Source: JADKCL01 sp046050405
GTDB lineage: Bacteria; Bacteroidota; Bacteroidia; J057; JADKCL01
Direction of reading: 5' to 3'
Length of the DNA stretch: 5,068 nucleotides
Assembly: GCA_046050405.1 (NCBI GenBank)
Contig: JBJOPY010000184.1
Location: 1 to 5,068 of the forward strand
The notes below the pieces were generated by a model. That model was not told the origin of the DNA and searched no databases. It saw nothing but the letters and a program-made list of their open reading frames with translations. The translations under genes were made by a program, and so were the position numbers. Shown in pieces: positions 1 through 5,068 of the stretch (the first letter of the stretch is position 1; each line of letters starts with the position of its first letter).

Positions 1-179
1 TGCAGCGGGGAAAGCATTCCCTGGCCGAGATCGCCCTCGAGACTGGATTCACAGACCGCAGGGCACTGAACAAGGCGTTCAAGAAGATGTTCGGGGCCAC
101 ACCGACCGCGTACAGGGAAGGCAGCTGGACTTCCACGGGTTCCCATGGACGACGGGAGGATGTCCCAATCCCGCAATGA
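1..179 (+). CDS. AraC-family transcriptional regulator, C-terminal fragment (5' end outside window)
   Basis: The frame is open from the left edge (first full codon at 3) to a TGA at 177-179, giving 58 residues. Residues 6-38 match the second helix-turn-helix of the AraC/XylS DNA-binding domain: SLAEIALETGF, then a recognition-helix region DRRALNKAFKKMFG, and the closing TPTAYR signature. Family members usually end soon after this motif; here about 20 polar residues follow (EGSWTSTG... to PIPQ), a modest tail. The effector domain and first helix-turn-helix lie beyond the left edge, so the signal it senses cannot be read. The next gene starts 40 bases downstream on the same strand, so co-transcription or local regulation is possible but is only inferred from spacing. 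The family assignment is secure; the target is unknown. Confidence 0.88.
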   Translation, partial: QRGKHSLAEIALETGFTDRRALNKAFKKMFGATPTAYREGSWTSTGSHGRREDVPIPQ

Positions 180-201
180 TTTCCCCCTTTGGCGGACTGA
201 G

Positions 202-208
202 AAGGAGG
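202..208 (+). promoter_or_regulatory. Shine-Dalgarno sequence for the PDZ/hydrolase gene
   Basis: AAGGAGG is a near-perfect complement of the 16S rRNA tail. It lies 11 bases before the ATG at 220, slightly farther than ideal. It decides the start: an in-frame ATG at 145 lies inside the AraC-like gene and would put 25 polar residues ahead of an obvious signal peptide. It stands out because the other two starts in the window have no such sequence. Confidence 0.75.
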
Positions 209-219
209 AGATTTGCACC

Positions 220-1644
220 ATGAATCTCTTACTTCCCGTGCAGCGATTGGCCTTCCTCATCCTGGTGGCGACATGCGCCGGCCTGCAATGCCGTGCCGGG
301 GGCGATGAAGGCGGCCACCTCCGCCGAAAGTGTTTTCCAGGGATCCAAGCCGTTGCAGCCTCCGATTCCGCTGCTGCCGCCTCTGGCCATCCAGCGGGGG
401 TCCTTGTGGCCAGGGTGGTCCCGGGCGGCACGATGGAGGCACTCGGCGTGGCCCCGGGTGATCTCATCCTCGCCGCCAATGGCCATGCGGTGCAGGATTG
501 GCCCGGGCTTCGCTCGGTCCTGATGGGATTGTACGAAGGCGATGCGATCACTGTCAAGGCCTGGCGCCGGGCAGGAAGGAAAGGCAAAGACCTCGAATTC
601 AAAGGCAAGGTGGTGGGTGCCCCGCTGGAGCAGGGAACCGCGAGGTATGACGTGCTGTACGACGAGGCTCCCTTCGAGGGGGGCTGGCTTCGCACGATCG
701 CCATGATACCGCGATCGGATGGCCCCCATCCCATCGTTTATTTCCTGCCGGGCTACAGCTGCTTCTCCATCGACAATCTGAGTGTGAACGATCCCTATCA
801 CAAGCTCTTCGACAGCCTCGCCAATCTTGGAAACATCATCTACCGCGTGGAAAAGCCGGGCATGGGGGATGGGCCGAGCCCGTGCAGCTGTGAAACGACC
901 GGTTTCGACAAGGAGCTTTCGGCTTTCGAGGCCGGCTATGACCGGCTCTTGAAGTACGAATGGGCGGACGAAGGCAGAATCTTCCTCGTGGGACACTCGA
1001 TGGGCGGTGTGGAGGCTCCGCTGCTCGCCACGCGAAACGGGCGCAACCCGAAGGGGATCGCCGTCTATGGAACCGTCTTCCAGACCTGGTACGAGTATGT
1101 CCTGATGATGCTGCGGTTCCAGGAGCCCCGCACGGGGGAGGACTATCTGACGTTCGAGGATGACATGAGGAACTATGTGCAGCTGTTCTATGCCCACTAC
1201 GTGGAGATGAAGCCCCTCGCAGCGGTGATTGCGAACCCGGAATGGAAGGCGCTTCTGGAGCGTGACTTCGCCCTGGACGCCGAGGGGAACATCCTTTTCC
1301 GCCGTGCCGAGTATTGGCAGGAAATCTGCAGACATTCACTCACCCGCGCCTGGGCTGAAACGAAGGCCCATGTGCTGAGCATGTTTGGGGAGGCTGATTT
1401 CGAGGTCTTTGACAGCTTCTCGATGAGCGAGATCGCCAGGATTGTCAACCGGTATCATCCCGGGCATGGCAAGTTCGTGAGCCTTCCAGGGACGGACCAC
1501 GGCATGATCAACGTCGGATCCATGGAAAAAGGCCTCGAACTTCACGGGACACCTGGGTACAGGGACTACTACCTCCATCATTTCAACGCCCGGATCGTCA
1601 GCGAAATCGACGGGTGGATCCGATCCGTCATGGAGGCAGGCTGA
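220..1644 (+). CDS. Exported PDZ-domain alpha/beta hydrolase
   Basis: This is a 474-residue protein with a signal peptide: MNLLLPVQR, a hydrophobic run at about 10-22, then CRA-GG, with likely cleavage near residue 26. VATC19 is a poor lipobox, so a soluble periplasmic or secreted protein is favoured over a lipoprotein. Residues about 58-125 look like a PDZ domain: GVLVARVVPGG, then LGVAPGDLILAANG, the usual 'G-D-x-I-x-x-x-N-G' turn. Residues about 150-470 form an alpha/beta hydrolase: oxyanion-loop FLPGYS (175-180), nucleophile elbow GHSMGG with Ser260, probable acid Asp393 in FGEADF, and His427 in TDHGM. Cys181, Cys222 and Cys224 lie near the active-site loops and could form a disulfide outside the cytoplasm (inference). 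The family is serine esterase/peptidase-like; the substrate cannot be told. The PDZ domain may bind a peptide end or regulate access. The start at 220 is supported by the Shine-Dalgarno sequence and signal peptide. The triad looks complete, so the enzyme is probably active. Confidence 0.9.
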   Translation: MNLLLPVQRLAFLILVATCAGLQCRAGGDEGGHLRRKCFPGIQAVAASDSAAAASGHPAGVLVARVVPGGTMEALGVAPGDLILAANGHAVQDWPGLRSVLMGLYEGDAITVKAWRRAGRKGKDLEFKGKVVGAPLEQGTARYDVLYDEAPFEGGWLRTIAMIPRSDGPHPIVYFLPGYSCFSIDNLSVNDPYHKLFDSLANLGNIIYRVEKPGMGDGPSPCSCETTGFDKELSAFEAGYDRLLKYEWADEGRIFLVGHSMGGVEAPLLATRNGRNPKGIAVYGTVFQTWYEYVLMMLRFQEPRTGEDYLTFEDDMRNYVQLFYAHYVEMKPLAAVIANPEWKALLERDFALDAEGNILFRRAEYWQEICRHSLTRAWAETKAHVLSMFGEADFEVFDSFSMSEIARIVNRYHPGHGKFVSLPGTDHGMINVGSMEKGLELHGTPGYRDYYLHHFNARIVSEIDGWIRSVMEAG

Positions 1645-1687
1645 GGGATGCTGCCGTCCAGCAATGCATCGGCTTCCCCGCTGCAAT

Positions 1688-1719
1688 GACGCCTTCCGGC
1701 CCGTCGGGGGCGTCGATTT
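1688..1719 (+). terminator. Possible hairpin terminator after the hydrolase gene
   Basis: GACGCC (1688-1693) pairs with GGCGTC (1709-1714). Inside it, CCG (1696-1698) can pair with CGG (1705-1707) around a six-base loop. GATTT follows. The structure begins 43 bases after the hydrolase stop, a reasonable place for a terminator. The T run is only three bases and the stem is interrupted, so this could be a chance structure in GC-rich DNA. Confidence 0.3.
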
Positions 1720-1965
1720 CCGCACCGGTCGCAGCCGCTTCCGATCCGGCCAGGCCATCGAGATTCCCCGGGATGATCTCCAGGCAGGTTGGCCTCGCCT
1801 CCCCGGCCCCTGACCTCCCTCCAAACGGCCAGGCGGGGCATGATGCGCAAGTCCACCTTCTTCCGGGTGATCCCTGCATCCACGGCGTCGCTTCATGGCT
1901 TCTGCCGATGATTCCTCCCATCTGCGCTGCGACTTCCCGAATTCTTCACTAAATTCGCCCCAAGT

Positions 1966-1973
1966 TAAATTTC
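1966..1973 (+). promoter_or_regulatory. Candidate -7 promoter element of kbl (Bacteroidota type)
   Basis: TAAATTTC matches seven of eight positions of the Bacteroidota -7 consensus TAnnTTTG and sits in the only AT-rich patch of the gap, 7 bases before the kbl ATG. A near copy, TAAATTCG, lies 16 bases upstream at 1950-1957. No clear TTTG -33 element is seen. Read with the E. coli model, TAAATT (1966-1971) has only a weak -35 candidate, TTCACT (1945-1950), at 15-base spacing. If used, transcription would begin at or next to the start codon. Confidence 0.35.
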
Positions 1974-1980
1974 GGATCCT

Positions 1981-3180
1981 ATGTACGATTCACTTCAGCC
2001 ACAGCTCCAGCAGGAACTCGACAGTATCCGCGTTGCGGGCCTTTACAAGAAAGAGCGGATCATCACGAGCCCGCAAGGTGCGGAGATCAGGGTCTCCACC
2101 GGAGAGACGGTCCTGAACTTCTGCGCGAACAACTACCTGGGCCTGAGCAGCCATCCGAAGGTGATCGCGGCCGCGAAGCAGGCGATCGACTCCCATGGTT
2201 TCGGAATGAGCTCTGTCCGGTTCATCTGCGGCACCCAGGACATCCACAAGGAGCTGGAATCCAAGATCGCCGACTTCCTCCACACGGAGGACACGATTCT
2301 GTACGCGGCCTGCTTCGATGCCAATGGAGGTGTCTTCGAGCCCCTGCTGGATGACAAGGACGCGATCATCAGCGATGCGCTGAACCATGCCTCCATCATC
2401 GATGGCGTGCGCCTCTGCAAGGCCATGCGCTACCGCTATCAGCACAACGACATGGCGGACCTCGAGGCGCAGTTGCAGGCGGCGGAGGCGGCAGGTGCCC
2501 GGAACAAGCTGATCGCAACCGACGGCAGCTTCTCCATGGACGGCACGATCGCACAGCTGGACAAGATTTGTGACCTCGCGGACCGGTACCGGGCCCTGGT
2601 CATGGTGGATGAGTGCCATTCGACGGGTTTCCTCGGCAGGACCGGTCGCGGCGCCATAGAGCACCGCGACGTGCTCGGGCGGGTGGACATCATCACGGGC
2701 ACCCTCGGAAAGGCCCTGGGGGGCGCCTTGGGCGGGTTCACATCCGGCAGGAGGGAGATCATCGAGATGCTGCGGCAGCGCAGCCGGCCCTACCTGTTCA
2801 GCAACACCCTCGCACCTGCCATTGTCGGGGCGGGGATCGCGGTGTTTGACATGCTCTCCAGCAGCACGGAGCTGCGCGACAAGCTGGCATGGAACACCCA
2901 GTACTTCCGTGGGAAGATGACGGAGGTCGGCTTTGACATCAAGCCCGGCGAGCATCCCATCGTCCCGATCATGCTGTACGATGCACCGCTTGCACAGCAG
3001 ATGGCCGAGGCCTTGCTGACGGAGGGGATTTACGTGATCGGCTTCTTCTTCCCCGTGGTGCCGAAAGGGCAGGCGCGCATCCGCGTGCAGCTCTCCGCGG
3101 CACATGACCAGTCCCACCTCGACACGGCCATCGCAGCATTCACGAAGGTGGGGCGTGCGCTCGGGGTCCTGAAAGGCTGA
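1981..3180 (+). CDS. kbl: Glycine C-acetyltransferase (2-amino-3-ketobutyrate CoA ligase)
   Basis: This cytoplasmic PLP enzyme converts 2-amino-3-ketobutyrate plus CoA to glycine and acetyl-CoA, the second step of threonine breakdown through threonine dehydrogenase. At 399 residues it matches the usual length (E. coli Kbl is about 398). Visible signatures: NFCANNYLGLSSHP near 47-60, SVRFICGTQD, Cys111-Phe112 by the cofactor ring, DALNHASIIDG with His136, Ser185 in TDGSFSMDG, Asp210 and His213 in VDECHSTG, the PLP-binding Lys244 in TGTLGKALGG, and Arg368 in ARIRVQ for the substrate carboxylate. These separate it from the related BioF, HemA and serine palmitoyltransferase enzymes, especially SVRFICGTQD and RQRSRPYLFSNTLAP. 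The ATG at 1981 is where Kbl proteins normally begin. It has no Shine-Dalgarno sequence; a weak GGAT lies at 1974-1977. It appears to be a single-gene unit ended by the hairpin at 3216-3246. The partner dehydrogenase is not in the window. Confidence 0.97.
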   Translation: MYDSLQPQLQQELDSIRVAGLYKKERIITSPQGAEIRVSTGETVLNFCANNYLGLSSHPKVIAAAKQAIDSHGFGMSSVRFICGTQDIHKELESKIADFLHTEDTILYAACFDANGGVFEPLLDDKDAIISDALNHASIIDGVRLCKAMRYRYQHNDMADLEAQLQAAEAAGARNKLIATDGSFSMDGTIAQLDKICDLADRYRALVMVDECHSTGFLGRTGRGAIEHRDVLGRVDIITGTLGKALGGALGGFTSGRREIIEMLRQRSRPYLFSNTLAPAIVGAGIAVFDMLSSSTELRDKLAWNTQYFRGKMTEVGFDIKPGEHPIVPIMLYDAPLAQQMAEALLTEGIYVIGFFFPVVPKGQARIRVQLSAAHDQSHLDTAIAAFTKVGRALGVLKG

Positions 3181-3215
3181 CCGGCAGGCCGAGGCTTCCA
3201 GGTTCATCTCCAGCG

Positions 3216-3250
3216 GGAAGGGGCTGCAACGCATGCAGCCCCTTCCGTTT
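3216..3250 (+). terminator. Intrinsic terminator of kbl
   Basis: GGAAGGGGCTGCA (3216-3228) pairs perfectly with TGCAGCCCCTTCC (3234-3246) around the five-base loop ACGCA. GTTT follows at 3247-3250. It begins 35 bases after the kbl stop. The T run is short, but the 13-bp GC-rich stem without mismatch is strong. Read on the minus strand the hairpin is followed by CCGCTGG, so it is expected to work mainly for kbl. Confidence 0.75.
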
Positions 3251-3255
3251 CCGGG

Positions 3256-3274
3256 AGGCGGGGGATCCGCCTTT
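3256..3274 (+). terminator. Small second hairpin downstream of kbl
   Basis: AGGCGG (3256-3261) pairs with CCGCCT (3267-3272) around the loop GGGAT and is followed by TT. It lies ten bases past the main kbl hairpin and could act as a back-up stop. The stem is only six base pairs, so chance is a real alternative. Confidence 0.3.
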
Positions 3275-3284
3275 CGCAGCGGCC

Positions 3285-3300
3285 ATGTGGCATGCCCCAT
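3285..3300. repeat. Near-perfect 16-base palindrome
   Basis: ATGTGGCATGCCCCAT reads the same on both strands except for one symmetric position pair (T3288 and C3297), centred on GGCATGCC. It lies between the convergent kbl and membrane-protein genes, where an operator would be unexpected. It may be a structure at the end of either transcript, or chance. Confidence 0.3.
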
Positions 3301-3333
3301 CCCGAGGGGAAGATCTGCCCGGGGAAACCGCCT

Positions 3334-3699
3334 TCAGTTGCGTTTCTTCGCCGGGAAGAATGCTTGCCGGAAACCATCCCCTGCCACTGCTGCAATGCCC
3401 GCCACGAACCCACCGATGCCGCCCGCCACCAGTGCCAGCAGGCGCGCATCACCGGGCAAGCCCACCAGCATTGCAAACTTGTCCCCGAGGTCGCTCCCCG
3501 TCCATTGCGCGATCAGCATCGCCGTGACCGTCCAGAGGAGCAGCGCCCCCAGGAATCCCCCGAGAAAACTCCTGAACCGGCTGCCGCTCCATTGGAAGCC
3601 TGCCCCGAACCCCGACAGGGCGATGCTCCACCAGGGGAGGAACTGCGCCAGGATGAGTCCGGCGAGGATGACAGTGGACGCTTGATACAGGATGCGCAT
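3334..3699 (-). CDS. Conserved small membrane protein of unknown function (FLPWWS type)
   Basis: This is a 121-residue integral membrane protein. A hydrophobic first segment at about 8-34 contains the striking FLPWWSIA motif (20-27), with Pro22 possibly kinking the helix; a second helix spans about 45-66 (FLGGFLGALLLW), and a third, glycine-rich one about 86-107 (ALVAGGIGGFVAGIAAVAG). A basic tail ends in PAKKRN. By the positive-inside rule this tail suggests a cytoplasmic C-terminus (inference). I recall similar uncharacterised proteins in Bacteroidota with the same FLPWWS, SGFLG and GGLxGG layout, but know of no function. The frame is open upstream to 3936, but that part is the antisense of the acylase gene; the ATG at 3699 begins the hydrophobic segment and lies four bases after the acylase stop. 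No Shine-Dalgarno sequence precedes it, so translation probably relies on coupling or re-initiation from the acylase. Confidence 0.85.
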   Translation of the reverse strand: MRILYQASTVILAGLILAQFLPWWSIALSGFGAGFQWSGSRFRSFLGGFLGALLLWTVTAMLIAQWTGSDLGDKFAMLVGLPGDARLLALVAGGIGGFVAGIAAVAGDGFRQAFFPAKKRN

Positions 3700-3703
3700 G
3701 GGT

Positions 3704-5068
3704 TTATCGGGGTTGAAGGATTTGGGTGAACCGAAGGGCAGGGTCGTCCTGGTGCGGGGACCGCAGCAGGAGCAGGCGGTGGTAACGGCCTGCCGCCCAG
3801 GATGGGATGCTGCTGGCGTAATGCCTGCTGCCCGGATTGCCAGACTCGCCCCCGGGATAGCTGCCATAGGCCACGGGTTCTTCCCCCATTTGGACGACCA
3901 TCCGCCAGGAGGCCCCAGTGTATTTCCTATTGGCATTCACGATTCCCGCATTGCCCCCGATGGGCAGGCGCTCGAAGCCCAGTGCTTTTTGGCGCGTGAG
4001 ATGGCGTATTTGCACATTGTTAAAATTCTGCCAGGTATAGCGCACTCCTTCCGCCTTGGCGAAGTGTTCCAGCTCTTCCATGGCCAGGTTCAGCGACCTG
4101 GCCGCCAGGGTTGGCAATCCTTCCACCTCGGGGGTGCGCCGGTCGTCCACATTGGGCAAGCCCGCAGCATCCACCAGCCCCACCATGGTGGTGAACAGCT
4201 TCGGTGCCCGCGATCTCCGGCCGATCCCCTGCAGATCATCTTCCCAGATCATCGCATGGAGATGGTTCGTCCACGCCTGGAAGATGGAGGGAGCCTCCAA
4301 TTCGTAATCGTTCATGAGGTTCCAGCCAAGGAGGACAGCTTTTGCCTGTTTCCCGCCCTCGGAGAGTTGCAGATCGTCCAGGCTTCCGAGCAGGGTTTTC
4401 AGGCCGATGGCTGCCAGCTGGTTGTAATTGTCGCACTGGAGCCGCATCATGTCCTCGACGGTGATGCCCGACATGCCCTCCAGGACGGAGGCGATGCGCA
4501 GGTTGCGGGTATGGTCATACTCGCCGGGGATCGTGTAGGGGTAGGCGGTGTCCGTGGCGGGCTGGTTGGAACTGAAGAGGAATCCGCGCGCAGGGTTCAA
4601 GGCATGCGGATTATGTGCGAAAGGAATGTAGGCCTGCCAGAGGTGCAGCTTGTCGGAGCCATCCATCACCACTTGCCCCTGGCCCTTCCATTTGACGGGG
4701 AAGCGCCCTTGCTGTGTGATGGCGATATCGCCGTCGCGGCCGGCAAAGATGAAGTTCTGGGCGGGGCATGCGTAGCCGGAGAGGGCCTCACGGTAGTCTG
4801 CATGGCCCTGGGCGCGGTTCAGCTTGACGAAGGTCATGATCTCATTGGTGGAGTCATGGCCCGCCCAGCGCATGGCCACATCGATCGGCCCTGCGGAATC
4901 GGGTTCGGAATACGTGCGGTCATACACCACCGGCCCATGTTGCGTATAGAGGATGGTGTCCCGGAGGTCAGGGCCGTACCTTCTGTGGATCACCTCCACG
5001 CGCTCCCGTGTCGGCAACCATCCGCCTTCGAACTTGTAAGCCTTGCGACGCGCATCCTGGAATTCGAT
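3704..5068 (-). CDS. Penicillin acylase family protein, C-terminal part (5' end outside window)
   Basis: The frame is open from the right edge to a TAA at 3706-3704, giving 454 residues; family members of this type run to roughly 800, so about 350 N-terminal residues are missing. Those would carry the signal peptide, alpha chain and the N-terminal nucleophile Ser of the beta chain. Visible beta-chain features (numbered from the first residue in view): YTQHGPVVYD near 41-50, AGRDGDIAITQQGRFPV, FSSNQPATD whose Asn168 fits the oxyanion Asn of the Ntn-hydrolase fold, the Arg-containing stretch DHTRNLRIASVLEG, and the C-terminal signature WRMVV...YPGGESGNPGS (Pro405 onward) with WAAGRY. The family cleaves amide bonds in compounds such as penicillins, acyl-homoserine lactones or related amides, after export and self-processing. 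Substrate cannot be assigned from this part, so quorum quenching is only one option. A TTG at 5017 is not the start, because family-like sequence (KFEGGWLPTRERVE) runs through it. It is followed after four bases by a membrane-protein gene. Confidence 0.93.
   Translation of the reverse strand: MEFQDARRKAYKFEGGWLPTRERVEVIHRRYGPDLRDTILYTQHGPVVYDRTYSEPDSAGPIDVAMRWAGHDSTNEIMTFVKLNRAQGHADYREALSGYACPAQNFIFAGRDGDIAITQQGRFPVKWKGQGQVVMDGSDKLHLWQAYIPFAHNPHALNPARGFLFSSNQPATDTAYPYTIPGEYDHTRNLRIASVLEGMSGITVEDMMRLQCDNYNQLAAIGLKTLLGSLDDLQLSEGGKQAKAVLLGWNLMNDYELEAPSIFQAWTNHLHAMIWEDDLQGIGRRSRAPKLFTTMVGLVDAAGLPNVDDRRTPEVEGLPTLAARSLNLAMEELEHFAKAEGVRYTWQNFNNVQIRHLTRQKALGFERLPIGGNAGIVNANRKYTGASWRMVVQMGEEPVAYGSYPGGESGNPGSRHYASSIPSWAAGRYHRLLLLRSPHQDDPALRFTQILQPR

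Larger units (their letters stand above)
1645..1980. other. 336-base stretch without a convincing gene
   Basis: This is the gap between the hydrolase stop and kbl. Frames are open on both strands, but none has a ribosome site, a recognisable domain or sensible composition; predicted peptides are rich in Pro, Arg, Gly and Ser, as expected of chance frames in GC-rich DNA. It contains a terminator-like hairpin near 1688-1714 and becomes AT-rich only in its last 40 bases, where the kbl promoter is expected. A short minus-strand stretch near 1820-1883 reads slightly protein-like (GITRKKVDLRIMPRLAVW) and could be a gene remnant, but this is weak. Confidence 0.6.

Noticed and set aside
188..215. TTTG (188-191) and GAGATTTG (208-215) as a Bacteroidota promoter for the hydrolase
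   Set aside because: The 16-base spacing is short, and transcription would start at the ATG, leaving the strong Shine-Dalgarno sequence outside the message.
145..219. Earlier in-frame ATG for the hydrolase gene
   Set aside because: It lies inside the AraC-like gene, has no ribosome site, and would place 25 polar residues ahead of the signal peptide.
229..1335. Open frame of 368 codons on the minus strand opposite the hydrolase gene
   Set aside because: The plus strand has a complete signal peptide, PDZ and triad; the antisense peptide has no recognisable feature.
1578..1921. Minus-strand frames in the gap before kbl as a real gene
   Set aside because: They overlap the hydrolase 3' end, lack a start signal and lose any protein-like character after about 20 residues; kept only as a low-interest remnant idea.
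1614..1952. Plus-strand frame of 112 codons in the gap before kbl
   Set aside because: It starts inside the hydrolase gene, has no ribosome site, and is made of low-complexity Pro, Ser and Ala stretches.
1990..3300. Long open frame of 436 codons on the minus strand opposite kbl
   Set aside because: It is the antisense of a certain gene in GC-rich DNA; the peptide is rich in His, Arg and Pro and shows no domain.
3700..3936. N-terminal extension of the small membrane protein to a start at 3936
   Set aside because: This part overlaps the acylase gene on the same strand in another frame and has no membrane-protein character; the ATG at 3699 starts exactly at the hydrophobic segment.
5015..5017. 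TTG as a start for the acylase-like gene
   Set aside because: The frame continues to the window edge with family-like residues, and the enzyme's N-terminal portion is plainly missing.
1..5068. CRISPR array, tRNA, rRNA, insertion sequence or phage/defence module
   Set aside because: No regularly spaced repeats, cloverleaf, transposase motifs, long terminal inverted repeats or defence-type domains were seen on either strand.

Overview
The window is ordinary chromosomal DNA of roughly 60% GC from a bacterium that is most likely a high-GC member of the Bacteroidota. Three things point there. The Kbl, the penicillin-acylase-family C-terminus (PGGxSGNPGS followed by WAAGxY) and the small FLPWWS membrane protein read like Bacteroidota versions of these families. 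Two of the three starts in view have no Shine-Dalgarno sequence. A TAnnTTTG-like -7 element lies just before kbl. This is judged from remembered family features, not from a search.

Layout, left to right. Positions 1-179 (+) hold the last 58 codons of an AraC-family regulator. Forty bases on, 220-1644 (+) encodes an exported protein that joins a PDZ-like domain to an alpha/beta-hydrolase domain with a complete Ser-Asp-His triad. Positions 1645-1980 have no convincing gene; they hold a weak terminator-like hairpin and, at the right edge, an AT-rich promoter-like stretch. Positions 1981-3180 (+) hold kbl, glycine C-acetyltransferase, complete and with all expected active-site residues. A perfect 13-bp hairpin at 3216-3246 follows and probably ends kbl transcription.

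The right third is on the minus strand and converges on kbl. A penicillin-acylase-family enzyme (3704-5068) enters from beyond the right edge and lacks its N-terminal part. Four bases after its stop begins a 121-residue, three-helix membrane protein (3334-3699), so the two probably form one transcription unit.

Kbl makes glycine and acetyl-CoA from 2-amino-3-ketobutyrate in threonine breakdown; no threonine dehydrogenase gene is in view. The two exported hydrolases are separate units and nothing in the sequence links them to kbl. There is no RNA gene, insertion sequence, CRISPR array or recognisable defence or phage module. I did not find a clearly new system. The most interesting items are the uncharacterised membrane protein tied to the acylase, the PDZ-hydrolase fusion, and the apparently leaderless start of kbl.
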